Assembly: GCA_001297265.1 (NCBI GenBank)
Contig: LIHB01000059.1
Location: 120,863-184,862 of the forward strand
Direction: 5' to 3'
DNA from: Mycosphaerella arachidis
Lineage: Eukaryota; Ascomycota; Dothideomycetes; Mycosphaerellales; Mycosphaerellaceae
DNA: 64,000 nucleotides
Shown here one piece after another: positions 43,354-54,178 of the stretch. Under the pieces are notes generated by a model. The model was given only the letters and a program-made list of their open reading frames with translations, made no database searches and was not told the DNA's origin. The position numbers and the translations under genes were made by a program. Position 1 is the stretch's first letter. Every line of letters begins with the position of its first letter.

Positions 43354-45081
43354 ATGGTGCTCTTGGGTCTCCTGATTTGCTTCTTCCTCTCTGGCACCAC
43401 CAAAATCCAGGCGGCTACTGGTAGAGTCCACACTCGCGACACCTCGACAGTTCCCGCCAACGACCTCGACTTCAGCAACGGCACGGGTGCCCTCTACAAC
43501 CACACGCAAGATGGCAGCTTCCTCTTCAGGCGAGCGGATGGCTACATGCACGACCCTGTCGATTTTGTTACGTTCTTCGACTACGTCTGCAAAGGTCGGC
43601 AGCTGACCGATTTGATGCTGGAAGGTGAAGCACATGTCGCAGGCGCCCCGTACAACGTTGCGCAGAGGTCCGAGATCAAATTCAGTGATTACGTGTGGGG
43701 CACCCATACAGTGTGGACCGCCCAGGTGAATGAGCCAGGATACCAGGCCCGTCGTCTGATGCCAAAGCTGCAAGGTAAATCCCGCATTGTGGAGGCCCTT
43801 CACATCCGCAGGCGTACGCCGTACATCTGGACCGTGCCGAGGTGAAAACCAAGTGTATGAGATGCAGAGCTAATGACTTGTATTTCGTCAGTACCACATG
43901 GCTTAAACAATCTAGAGGGCATGAAAAAGGACAACATTTTCTTCGCTACAATTGACTTGGAGAGTGATCGCTGGCTCCATACGAAGCATGTGCAGTCCCG
44001 AGATTATGGCACAACTTTAGGGGTACGTATCAGTTGCTGAACGAGCATATCATCGCAGCAGTGCTAATTACTCAGGCACCCGATGCAATAGCCACCTATG
44101 CATACTATGAGCAATTGACCAATAAGGACGGGATTATAGGTAAGTGAAAAACCGCTCGGCTTCCTTCTGTCAGATGCCACTGTAAAGGTCAACGTTGTAG
44201 CACGCAGAAAGCCTTCATGCTTTGGTCGCCGCTCGACTTCCAGATACGCAGTCACAGATCATGGCTCTGCCCATACTGGTCATAGACATCACTGACGAAA
44301 CACAATTATCATGGGGGCTCGCAGTCCACAATTCCAGATTGCAGCCCGGAACCTTCAGCAAAGCCTGCCGAGAGTCAGAAAGTGGTCCGATGTAGGTCAA
44401 CGTCCATTCATTACTTGACCCCACTGACAAATGTGCGAGGCTGCCTTTCTTCAAGATCTGAAATCAAAGGGACTTGCGGTAGCGCGCCAGCAGCAAAATG
44501 GAAAATCGCTGTTGACAAAGCCCCCGCAGTGGTTTTTGATCAAGGATATATACGGGCCCCCAAGTACCCTGGCTGTGATCACACGGTGCCTGCGATTCCA
44601 CGGTTGGACGGATCCACATTTGCCACTTTGGCACAACAGAATGACTTTCCCAATCGGATCGGCCTGCTACGATGCCATTCTGGGCACACAGAACTCGGCA
44701 GCCTTGGCTTGGCTCCTCATAGAGCACAAGTACAGATACGGCGACGCAGCTCTGGGCTCTGTCACGATATACTCCGATCTAAAGGTCAACACCGGCTCTC
44801 CGCCAGGCGACTGGCCACCAGTCCCTGTCCCAGACTTCAGCCCACATCTTGGCCTCATTGAGATGCCGAACCTGCTGTGGTGGGCCGGCAGGCTTGGTGT
44901 CGTAAATTCGGGAGAGGGATATGGTCTCAAGACTATGAGAGTTGCGAATGCTCTCTTTGAGGGTGATCTGCCATTCACCATCGTGCATGAGGGGAACTTC
45001 GACAACCCGAACCACGCACTACTGGCCAGCTATCCGCTCCCATGGCCTCTGCGTCCTACCGATCAAAGATTATATGCATAG
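43354..45081 (+). CDS. Secreted protein of a two-member family, copy B
   Basis: Start chosen at 43354 because MVLLGLLICFFLSGTTKIQA is an ideal signal peptide; an ATG 15 codons upstream is also possible. Exons 43354-43774, 43892-44022, 44076-44139, 44208-44391 and one that begins between 44440 and 44456 and ends at 45081. The introns are of good quality (GTAAAT..GTCAG, GTACGT..CTCAG, GTAAGT..CGCAG), but the last join does not keep phase with the best donor (GTAGGT at 44392), so either the junction is atypical or there is a small lesion. Shared with copy A: LAVITRCLRFHGWTDPHLPL, FPIGSACYDAILGTQNSAA and LAWLLIEHKY, plus ILVIDITDETQ matching ILIVLEDTTHN. The C-terminal 90 residues (MPNLLWWAGRLGVV, YGLKTMRVANALFEGDLPF) have no counterpart in copy A. 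Function unknown. Confidence 0.55.
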
Positions 45082-46739
45082 ACTCGGATGCTTCGATCGC
45101 GCACATCGGACTCGACAGCAAACTTGCGATACCCGAGAAGTGGCTCCACTAGAAGACGACTGCGTTCAGGCTTCAGTTCCGGAACTGCTAAATCACGGAC
45201 AGGATTTGGGAAGAAGCCATGATGGCAAAGTTTTTGCTGATCGTTCTCATAAATGGTTTCGAGACTCCCAAGGTGTGCGCGGATGATGTATCCTCTTCCG
45301 AGAAAGTCGATGATACGACACGAGCAAATGAGCGAGCTATAAGTGTGATTTCAGAGAGGAGAACTTGACTCGCGGATGATATAGAACAATCAGAATGAAG
45401 TTTGCTTTGCTCCTCACACTCGGAAGCACTCTGGCTTATCTCCATAGCCACTGTCACAGCGCAGACCCACCGTGTCTGCCGCGTCTGCTACACACACTAC
45501 CCACATTATCACTTCTGTTCCACTGATCTATGGCCACACACCCAAAGGAAAGATAGAGCGGCGGCCTCAAACTTCTGCATGGATAACTTTGGTCTTGCAA
45601 GAATTGATGATAAACATCGAACACCAGCAAGCTCGCGGGGGGAGACATTGCTAAGAGGACTGACTTGCGTGGATACATACTGCTGTGGATGTGTATGGGA
45701 AAGGCTCTGCCACTTCCGCCGTCACACTGCAAGGCGGAGGGCTGTCGGCGCATCTTCTCGCTGATCGAGAATAGTCAGATTGGGCTCTACAATGAAGCGT
45801 GACTCGACGTGCTTCGATCGAGTATGCGGCTGCGAAGTTAAGGTGGCGATGAGTTCATATGGTTTCGAGGCAAGAAAGATGGGACAGCGTGAGGTGAAGT
45901 TTTGAGTTGCGCAGAACTTTGTTGTGGGCTCGTGCACGATCACGTGCTTGGAGAGTGCAGTTGCATCTCCCATGGTTCCATTGCATCGCTCACTTTCTGA
46001 TCCGCGTCCCACGAGAAGGAGCTGCGAGACGCAAGAGCAGGATGGGGTAGGAGAAAAATGGGATACGCCGATACATTACTCCGAGTATATACACAGGCGC
46101 CGTGGGCTCGTCGATGTCTTGATCTACAAGAAACGCCTCCAATGGGCGAATCAGGCCAGGGATGCCATGCATCAGATGCTCTTGAGACCGAGCCTGCTGT
46201 GAATTTGCCAGAATTACTGTCCATTCTTACTGAGATGCGCATCTATCAGGGCTTTGTCCCTCGAATTCGACGTGCCCTGGTGCAACTGCTATCGTCGACG
46301 ACACATATGAAGCTATCTGCTGGGATGAGAAGGTTGTGTCAAGAGAAGACTATTTCTGCAGGACCGCAGCGTTCTGAGGGCAATCTCAGCTGGTCGCACC
46401 TGTGAGGACCGGTGGATGCTGAATCATTAATCATGACCATGGACGAACAATCCCGAACGTCTGTACGTGTCGTTCACGACTTTTTGGCAGCTCGGGTCCT
46501 AGTACAGCCATGTATGGCTTTCTACTACGGACTGCTGCTATTGACGCCCTATCCACAACAATTCATTAGCCGGCAATAAGCCTCCATCACGTCGCAGCAA
46601 AGCGCATTACTTCCGATCTCAGCAGTGCGATGGCCACAAACGACAACGCAACAGGGCCCAGGAACCCTCCCAAAACAGGTGTGACGCAATCCGCTGTCAA
46701 CGTCAGCTAAGATATCAAAGAAGAAAGCGTAAACCATGA
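45082..46739. other. Relic-containing intergenic region
   Basis: Apart from the candidate at 45395 I see no gene. The frame at 46058-46405 contains an alpha-helical peptide (LPELLSILTEMRIYQGFV) without start context or motif. Confidence 0.35.
45395..45764 (+). pseudogene. Possible frameshifted secreted cysteine-rich protein
   Basis: An ATG at 45395 starts MKFALLLTLGSTLA, a typical signal peptide, but that frame stops after about 44 codons. The overlapping frame carries ISIATVTAQTHRVCRVCYTH, with Cys spacing typical of small secreted proteins, and continues to 45764 (LTCVDTYCCGCVWERLC). Joining them needs a frame change within the leader and no intron fits, so I call it a tentative relic. It could be chance. 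Confidence 0.25.
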
Positions 46740-48603
46740 TGTCCAACAGCAAGCTGGAATATCCAAGACCGAGGTCTCCAATAAAGCCCTCTACCGAAGT
46801 GGCCCATCCAGAAGGCTGCTGCTGTATGTGCTCGTTGTCTCGCTGAACCCGACTATGAGTGCATATGCACCGGATCAAGACATTACGTCCCAGTTCAACG
46901 GCATCGCAGCTTCTGCTTTCGAATCATATGCTCAGCTAGGCGCGATGGACACTGCAAGCGCTATCATTCGCGCTTTATCGAAGCCGTTCCTGGGCCAAAT
47001 GGCCGACATCACTTCCCGTCCGACAACCTAGGTGGTACTTTTGCTGGTCTACGTGGTCGAATTCGCAGTGGCTGCTTCATCCCAGAATCTGATGCATACA
47101 TCGTGGGATCATGATTCATAGCGTCTGGGAAGAGAGGTCTCGATAGCCTTGGCAACATCAGTTTCGGTGATCTGACACCTCTCGAATGGCGTTCATTTTG
47201 GGGCAGTATGCTAAGCACCCCGTTCGTGATCACGACATTCATCAATTGACTCATTGCCAAGGTATTTATACCTAATGATTGGCGCTGGGGACTTGGGATA
47301 TTTGCTATCGTTGTCCTGGTTGCATGAAGACCTGCCATCTGGCCATTGTACGGGATGTTCACAAAGCCCAGAAGATGGGCATGATTAGTATGGGCGAGTC
47401 TGGTCTTGCTCGAAAGAAAGGCGTAGAAGCTCGGCAGTACGCGAGGCTGGGACGGTCTGTTGCAGTTGAGATGTGAATTGGTGGACTTCTTCTCTTGGGC
47501 CTGGCATTCTCCTTGATCCTGCTAGTTCACGATCTGGCTCCTGATGCATCAGGCACATGGAGCAACCCTAGCATGATCGGCATGCTTGTTTGGGCTTCGT
47601 CGGACTCGGAAGCTTCATCACCTACGGGGCGCTTGTGGCGACGTGCCCCATCATGTCCGCAAGCATCTTGACAGATAAAGCCTTCCTGGCGGCGTTGATT
47701 GTTGATTCACCGAAGCAGATGGCATCTGCCACGCGCAACAGCTACTTCTCGTCCTATATATACATCACGAAGCCATGGTCAAATTACGCATAAAATGTGT
47801 TCATTGGCACCACCACTTAGACGCTCGTATAATGGGTCCAATAGAGGGCCTGATCCATCGAGCCAAACACCGATACATTTTGATGCTGTGTATCATGAGC
47901 CCAATAGGGGAACTTATATGGCGAGCGACACACCAATACAAGACGCTGATGGTGATTGGAGGAATTATCAAGCTAGTTGGCTAAGGTATCTCAATTGATG
48001 GGAACGCCAGAAGCACTCTCTCCACAGAGCGGCTGTCATTGGGTCAAGTCTTGCTCGGACCGTTATGGGAGCCTGGACAGTGATCGGGGCCAGAGTGGGT
48101 TCTCAAGCCTTTGTGTCTTACCAAGATCTCTCCATTGTCATCAGCCCCTTATCACTCTAGAGTACCATGGTCTCCATAGTCCCAGCTTCTATCTGGCAAG
48201 ATCGCATGCTCCGCTACATGCGGGAAGAGTGTCCGCCGGGGACAGCTGAGTCGACACTCGGGATCATCTATGGATCAATCAGGACGCTGAAGACGAGATA
48301 CGGTGGGAATGAGCCAAGTCTCAAAGAACCTATCGTTGCCGACGAGATGACGAGTGCATTATCTTCGCGACAGCGCTGGTCTCCGCAGCCTTGCCTGTTG
48401 TTTTCAGCGCTTTGATGCCGAATTGCTACTTGGGCAAGCAGCAGAATGCTGTCATGAATATGGACGTGCTGGGAAGCGGCACGGAGGTACCGCAGGCTAG
48501 GGCAGAGGCAGGATTTCGGGTGTGGCAGAGACTTAAGAATGCGTATTACAAGGAGAAGTCGGTACAGGACGAATGGCCGGCAGATACTCGGCCGATAGCT
48601 TAG
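46740..48603 (+). pseudogene. Relic of a siderophore-iron transporter (MFS, SIT/MirB type)
   Basis: Pieces in order on one strand reproduce a siderophore transporter: SKTEVSNKALYRSGPSRR (N-terminal tail), VSLNPTMSAYAPDQDITSQF (transmembrane helix 1 region), ALSKPFLGQMADITSRPTT, GDLTPLEWRSFWGSMLSTPF, IPNDWRWGLGIFAIVVL, HKAQKMGMISMGESGLARKK, NSYFSSYIYITKPWSNYA, HRYKTLMV-type loop, IYGSIRTLKTRYG and PVVFSALMPNCYLGKQQNAV with the typical cytosolic end (VPQARAEAGFRVWQRLKNAYY). They fall in several frames, with in-frame stops at about 47029, 47255 and 47325. Live relatives have about 14 membrane helices and import ferric siderophores by proton symport. This copy is dead. Point lesions rather than RIP-like saturation suggest gradual decay. 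Confidence 0.8.
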
Positions 48604-48674
48604 TCATACGAACCTCTAGTATTATCAGCTCCTTCTCATCGACGTTCCATAAAGACTCTCCATACACATGCAGC

Positions 48675-49958
48675 ATGAAGCAACACTTGCACCGTCTTCT
48701 GGTCGCGACGAGATGGCCAGTCGCTCGCGCGTATAGTGTAACAGGGACGTTCCCGCCACATGCTATCCTCTATCAGAAGCGTCATCCTTCTCGCCTGCAT
48801 CTTTCTACTGGCGCGAAGATCACGCGCCCACCAAGCCAACCGGCAAGCCCGAGCGATTTGGAACGCTTTGGTCAGTATCACAGCTATGCAAAGTTCAAGC
48901 AGCGTCAGCAGCAAGTTCTCGCTGAAGAAGAAAAGGCCCTGCCCAGAAACATGAAAAAGGCAGTTGCCGACGACCCAGGTAATGCTGGTGAAGTGCTAGA
49001 GAAATACATTTCCAGAGGGGATGTGAACCCAGCTCTCATCAGGCTATGTTTGCGGCAAGCAAAACGTCACTTCAGCACTATTCCTAAGCACAGACTGCAT
49101 ACCGCAATTCAAAAGCAGAAAGTGCATTTAGGCAGGACTGTTCTAGAATATCTGTGGCGAGACGCTACCCTATGGCTGCAAATCGCTAGCAGGGACGACC
49201 ATTTTTTCGACGACCTCTGCTGGATCGCAATTCGCGAAAATCTTGAACCTCTGCTTCGCAAATGGTTGGAAGTCGAATTGCCGCTGCCGGACCAGGTGGG
49301 CGACATAGGGAAAGAGCATCATGCTTGGCGGGGCGCTTTGTTGCGTTCCATCATCACGAGCCATCTTGAGCAAAACAAAGGAGGCTCTGCTGACTCTGCT
49401 ATACGCTGCCTTTTGGAGGTCGTTCAACGCAAAGACGCTGTGAAGGCCTCGTACAAGGCTGAAGCACACAAGGGAAACCCACCGGCAGCCCCACAAGTCC
49501 GGTTTCTGTCCGCATCACCTGCGGTTCTCAAGCTCACGGCGTGCCTGAGGACTCCTCATTGGCCCAAGACTAGTTCTGCGCTTTTCAATCGCTTGGTCCA
49601 CTTTACGCGTAGATATAAAGGGAAGAAGGACGAACGGCAGATGATGTGGGTCGAGGCACAAATGCTCTTACACCACCCCACTAAACCCGACGCAACAAAA
49701 GCAATCGCTTTGTTCCGAGAGTTTCTAGGTCCTGATGATTCGAGCCCTAGAAAAATTGTGCAGGAGCTCAGTCTGAGGCATCGACAAAGTCTTAATCATC
49801 AACTCCGACGCTCGCTGTACCTTGTCTCAAGTGCTGGAGATACAAATACCATGGCCTGGCTCGAACGTGTCCTCGAACAATACTTTCCAGATCGGGTGAT
49901 CAAACCGTGGCTTCAGTCGGATCTAAGTGGGCAAGATCCTCGGCAGGATAGATCTTGA
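48675..49958 (+). CDS. Mitochondrially targeted protein of unknown function
   Basis: 427 aa in one exon from an ATG at 48675; the frame extends 34 codons upstream from a TTG-type start without protein character. The N-terminus (MKQHLHRLLVATRWPVARA) is basic, Ser/Arg-containing and free of acidic residues, as in mitochondrial presequences. The rest is largely helical and basic (RFGQYHSYAKFKQRQQQVL, RTPHWPKTSSALFNRLVHF), with repeated roughly 35-residue helical pairs that recall PPR-like organelle proteins, but I cannot identify the family. It starts 72 bp after the dead siderophore transporter and is intact itself. Confidence 0.6.
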   Translation: MKQHLHRLLVATRWPVARAYSVTGTFPPHAILYQKRHPSRLHLSTGAKITRPPSQPASPSDLERFGQYHSYAKFKQRQQQVLAEEEKALPRNMKKAVADDPGNAGEVLEKYISRGDVNPALIRLCLRQAKRHFSTIPKHRLHTAIQKQKVHLGRTVLEYLWRDATLWLQIASRDDHFFDDLCWIAIRENLEPLLRKWLEVELPLPDQVGDIGKEHHAWRGALLRSIITSHLEQNKGGSADSAIRCLLEVVQRKDAVKASYKAEAHKGNPPAAPQVRFLSASPAVLKLTACLRTPHWPKTSSALFNRLVHFTRRYKGKKDERQMMWVEAQMLLHHPTKPDATKAIALFREFLGPDDSSPRKIVQELSLRHRQSLNHQLRRSLYLVSSAGDTNTMAWLERVLEQYFPDRVIKPWLQSDLSGQDPRQDRS

Positions 49959-50004
49959 CCTGCACAGCGTGGCAGCTGAATGAAGAGTGCGTCTCTTGTG
50001 GATC

Positions 50005-51252
50005 TTAGCTGCCGCCATCAATGGTGCTCGGGACATAACACTGTTGGTGGTCGCAAAACGCCGCTTGGGTCTCGAGCATGATACAAGAAAATTTCTTCGA
50101 TTCGAGGCGAAGGATTGACCTTGGCAAAGAGCACGTTCTCCTACGCAGTGCAGGCACATCCTGACACACACCCAGCAAAGGAAGAAGCAGGCCTAGAAAC
50201 ACAGTCCCTTCACTCGACTGTACAGTTGGATCTGTGACCAATTCCTCATTCAGCATAGGATATCCATAATCAAGCGCGAGCACATATTCTGACCACAAGA
50301 TGGCTGGAGCTTTGATCTATCCAACGACATCGGTAGCTCGACCTCTTAAGCCATGCATGATGTATCAACAGAGCGTAACGTCGGAAACGGACCTCCAGTT
50401 TTCAATCTCGCTTAAGATCTTTACAGCTTCCCAAGCATGTCTAGATCCGACCAGTAAAGCTGCTACAAGCTCTCCACACCGTATGCTCAGTGCATACACG
50501 TGTGCTGGTCAAGCCGCTCTCTCTCTCATACCCACCTTTGCCTTTGCCGCAAAGTCATCTGGGAGAGCTCGATCACCTGGATCGTCACCATGCCGAAGAA
50601 GATCAGGACCAGTGACGACAGATTGATAGCTCGATAGTAAAGGACTCGTTGCTCAAATGAGATTGCGTGTAAGATCGTTCTCTCAGGACGACATAAAGAT
50701 AACAATGTTCTCGGATCCTTTTTTACTTCTTCGGCATATACGTTCTCGACTATAAGAGCTGCTATCGCCTTCACGTAGTGGTTCGCTGAACGTAAGCATT
50801 CGGGAGAGCTCTACACACTTGTGGCAAACGCACTTCGATGGATGAACGAAGAGGAGTCTGCTCACCCCATGTTGAATATGCGAGAGCGATGACGGCGGCG
50901 ATGCAGAGCCGGACATTCAATCTGTGAGAGTGGATTGACGGCTCGTGTCAGGTATGCTCGCAAGGTGGATAGCTAAAGGCGATATTACGTCGGGATTGCA
51001 GGCAAAGGCGGACAGCTTTTTGATTTGTCTGGACAGTCTTTCGGCGTTACGTTCATTCCAGCCTTGATCTATGATGAAGGTGACCTTGCGGCTCTCATCC
51101 CGAATGTGGGCGTCAGCTTCGCCCTCTGATTTTGCCTTAGTGGCCTGAGGGTCGGATTGCAAGCGCTTCAATTCCAAAGCGCGGAATTGTCTGTCACATT
51201 CGAGCCGCTCGATACGCTCTTGATGCTCGACTTGTGCCGGAGTCATGGTCAT
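50005..51252 (-). pseudogene. Decayed or unresolved gene, membrane-protein-like
   Basis: The reverse strand has a chain of protein-like pieces. From an ATG at 51252: MTMTPAQVEHQERIERLECD and a charged helix. Around 50900: RLCIAAVIALAYSTWG, then a plausible intron (GTGAGC..TTCAG), then HYVKAIAALIVENVYAEEV and INLSSLVLIFFGMVTIQVIE (hydrophobic). Below 50500, in one frame: GELVAALLVGSRHAWEAVKI and SEYVLALDYGYPMLNEELV to 50005, interrupted by TGA and TAG. Phases between the first pieces do not match any good donor. I cannot name the family. A heavily damaged gene explains this best, but more introns are possible. Confidence 0.35.
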
Positions 51253-51509
51253 GAGTCTTGCGCGGGTGGGCAGTGCTGGTACCGCATGACACAAGTTGGC
51301 GGGCCGGGCTTCGGGTTTGATGAGACCATCTGGAGCGAGATTTACCGGTTTTCGGTGTCGAGGAAACCGAACAGCAAGATGTGGTACGTCGCAAAGTAAA
51401 GAAGGATATAGCTCGTTATGCTTTGGAGTCGCGGTCCTCGATCCAATTGTATGGCCCACAGCTCTGGGCACGAAACCATCGCTCCATACCACTTTTCGTG
51501 ATGGCCAGC

Positions 51510-52295
51510 TCACGGACTCAATCTATCTATGCTCCACTCGCCCTTCTCATTCTTCGTATATCTGAAGCGATCATGCAATCTGCTCGGCCTTCCTTGCCAA
51601 AATTCCACCATCTCCGGGTTTACCCTAAGACCACCCCAAAACTCCGGCACGGGAATCTTCTCGCTCCCCTCAAACTTCCTCTCCACATCCTTCACCTGCT
51701 CCTCCAACTCCTCTCGATCCTTCAACACCTTACTTTGCTGACTAGCCCAAGCGCCCAGTCGGCTCCCTCGAATCCGTGTATCATAGTAGACTTGAGATTC
51801 CTCACTCGTAAGTCTCTCGCAAGGACCCTCAACCCTTACCTGCCTCTCCAACTCATGCCACCAAAAGGTCAGAGCTGCGTGTGGGTTACTTGCCACATCC
51901 GCAGCCTTCCTGCTCGTGCCCCAATTGGAGTAAATAACGAATCCCTTATCGTCCATTTCCTTCAAATACACCATCCTTGCAGACACACGGCCTGAGGGGA
52001 GTTCCGCTGTGGAGAGAGTGACAGTCTCAGGCTGATAGACTTTTTCTGCGGTGGCGTGTTTGAACCAGATGTCGAATTGGGTGAAAGGGTCTTTTTCGAG
52101 TTGGTCGATTGTTAGGGAGCCTTTGGTATATTGCTCGGCTTGCAGGGAGTCGTTTGTGCCGCCTGGGGCGAAGATTCTCTTTCCGCTTGTTGACATTCCG
52201 TCGTACTTGGAGGGAAGGAAGGAGAAATGGTGCTTTGAGCTTGTGTTGAAGGAGTGGCGGAGGCTGGCGCTGGTGGCTCTTGTGCGGCAGAGCAT
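51510..52295 (-). CDS. PDX3: Pyridoxamine-5'-phosphate oxidase
   Basis: 261 aa, single exon, ATG at 52295. The enzyme oxidises pyridoxamine- or pyridoxine-5'-phosphate to pyridoxal-5'-phosphate with FMN and oxygen, the final step of vitamin B6 salvage. Diagnostic stretches in order: FDIWFKHATAEKVYQPETVT, PSGRVSARMVYLKEMDDKGF (FMN phosphate contacts), FVIYSNWGTSRKAADVASNP, ALTFWWHELERQVRVEG, and the C-terminal signature FWQGRPSRLHDRFRYTK before a conserved RLSP end. The first 33 residues (MLCRTRATSASLRHSF) look like a mitochondrial presequence; an internal Met34 (MSTSGKRIF) could give a cytosolic form. It is divergent from POP4, 209 bp between starts. Confidence 0.95.
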   Translation of the reverse strand: MLCRTRATSASLRHSFNTSSKHHFSFLPSKYDGMSTSGKRIFAPGGTNDSLQAEQYTKGSLTIDQLEKDPFTQFDIWFKHATAEKVYQPETVTLSTAELPSGRVSARMVYLKEMDDKGFVIYSNWGTSRKAADVASNPHAALTFWWHELERQVRVEGPCERLTSEESQVYYDTRIRGSRLGAWASQQSKVLKDREELEEQVKDVERKFEGSEKIPVPEFWGGLRVNPEMVEFWQGRPSRLHDRFRYTKNEKGEWSIDRLSP

Positions 52296-52504
52296 CTAAT
52301 TATAATGTTTTCACACTGGAAGCTACTGTTGATATCGTGATTTATATCGTGTTCTGGTCAATGATGGCATGACATGTCGTCGAAGTCGACGGATGTCGAG
52401 TCATCGTCCGCGTCGCGGCCGCACTTCCGCTTTCATCGCTTCAAGCAGCATTTCATATCTTTACCTCTTTCTCTCACCCAACCATGTAACGCCACTCAAC
52501 CGAT

Positions 52505-53185
52505 ATGGCTTCACAGCCAGAATGCAACATATCACTGGACCTTTTGAAGCGGGCGCATTCTCCTGACCACGTCGCTACCATTTTTCGGGAAAAGGTCAAG
52601 CAACGGCCACTGCTCTTGCGCCCATCCTCCCCCGACCCAACACTAAATGCCCGCTCAAAACGCCAATATCAGCGACATCAAAAGGCAAAAGCGCTCAGAA
52701 AGAGCAACAAACCGAAGCCTCTGAACGCCAAACAGAAGCGCGCCCTCTGCATCTTCGACATCCCCAAATCGCAGCAAAAGTACTCCATCTACCAGCCGCT
52801 CCACACGCTGTGGTGTACCTACATGCGCGACATCCTTGGGATCGCGTCAGGTCGAACCTATATTGATGCAGCTTCAGCTGGTCCTTTCCTGGTCTCTGCC
52901 GACTACCACGGCGCGTTGGTTGAGGTGGTGAGGAGTCGATGTCCAAGTCGAGTCGGGTTAAAGGGAATCGTGGTGCGGGACACCAAGTTTACGTTTGAGA
53001 TCATCACGGAAAAGGATCAGATCAAGACTGTACCGAAAGAGCATACTGTGTTCAGGTTCGAGGTGCCGTTTGAGGAAGAAGGGAAGAAGCCATTGGTCTT
53101 TGAGGTTTATGGCAGTCAATTTGAGACGAGGGCGCCGGATCGGGCGAATAAGAAGTTTAGGCCGCATTACGATGTGGATCTATGA
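52505..53185 (+). CDS. POP4: RNase P/MRP protein subunit Pop4 (Rpp29)
   Basis: 226 aa, single exon, ATG at 52505. Pop4 is a protein subunit shared by RNase P (tRNA 5' maturation) and RNase MRP (rRNA processing) in the nucleus. Visible family features: a basic N-terminal half (RSKRQYQRHQKAKALRKSNK), LHTLWCTYMRDILG, the Sm-like barrel with ADYHGALVEVVRSRCPSRVG, LKGIVVRDTKFTFEIITEKD, and VPKEHTVFRFEVP before the final YGSQFETRAPDRANKKFRPH. The length is normal for fungi. It probably shares a divergent promoter with PDX3. Confidence 0.95.
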   Translation: MASQPECNISLDLLKRAHSPDHVATIFREKVKQRPLLLRPSSPDPTLNARSKRQYQRHQKAKALRKSNKPKPLNAKQKRALCIFDIPKSQQKYSIYQPLHTLWCTYMRDILGIASGRTYIDAASAGPFLVSADYHGALVEVVRSRCPSRVGLKGIVVRDTKFTFEIITEKDQIKTVPKEHTVFRFEVPFEEEGKKPLVFEVYGSQFETRAPDRANKKFRPHYDVDL

Positions 53186-53586
53186 AGATATCTCGAGGTG
53201 TGGGCAAGAGGAAAGCTGGCCGATCACGGAACAGCGTGTGAAGGGGAGGCCATGTATCGGGCAGGATCAGGTGGCATGGATGACTGTCTCGGACGCAAGA
53301 AGCTCCAGGACCTCCTCGGCACCCTCATAGTGTCTCGGCAGCAAGTGCAAAGGAAGAATCGTAACGAACCTCCCAAAGCAGGAGCGGAACAGCTGAGTCG
53401 AGATCGCTTTCCAATCGATTCTTGGCAGTGGCATTCGATCCGAAGGACTTTCTTCCTCAATAACACAACAAGCAGGCGCTGGTCAACCCCGCACGACTTC
53501 TTCCTCGATCATACTGTCTCGTCAACACTGCGTCTGGCCATGCCAACAACCGTCACACCGACATCACATCGGTTCGCCTTCACACA

Positions 53587-54178
53587 ATGTTGATCAGAAT
53601 CGCCCTCGCTGCCACAGCCAATGCTATCAGTGTTTTCTCTCTACCATCACAATCATCTGAACGACCGGTGGTAAGGATCACCCATCTCATGCACCACGAG
53701 GACTCGGAGCTGACCTTCAAGACTCCTCTTCATTCGGAAAATGGACTTGACATGGTTCCTGAGATCGCAGCTTTCTGCATCACAGAAGAGCACACAGCGA
53801 CCACAGAAGATTTCGCCAAGGGTAAGCATCTACAAGCCCTCCAGCCGTCCCAGTCACTCACAAAATTGGTCAGCTGCCAAGAAGTACTGCCACGAACAGT
53901 CCTCACAGGGTGTGCGCATCGCCACCGGAGATCATTACACCAAGTCGATGGACTGCAATACCGACCGCTGCCTCACGTTCTCACTCTTCTTCAAGTGTTA
54001 TGACCACAACAATGCCACGACACACGGAGCCATGTCTCGTCATGCTTGCACGGAGTACTTTCGACTGCCCTGGGCATCTGGCGAGATGTGTGTGAGCGGA
54101 GGATACGTGGGAAGCTCGGTTCGTGGCGCCTGCTGGAGTGCACTTTCTTGTGGGTATCCCGTCGCTGGAACTGCGTGA
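53587..54178 (+). CDS. Secreted cysteine-rich protein, two exons
   Basis: Exons 53587-53821 and 53874-54178 give 179 aa. The 52-bp intron starts GTAAGC and ends GGTCAG; phase 1 fits. The N-terminus (MLIRIALAATANAISVFS) is a signal peptide. The mature part has nine cysteines, eight of them in exon 2 (KKYCHEQ, MDCNTDRC, FKCYDHN, RHACTEYF, EMCVSGG, GACWSALSCG). I do not recognise the family. The architecture is that of a small secreted fungal protein and, if the organism is plant-associated, of an effector candidate, but that is inference. It lies 400 bp after POP4 and 600 bp before the dead oxidoreductase. Confidence 0.65.
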
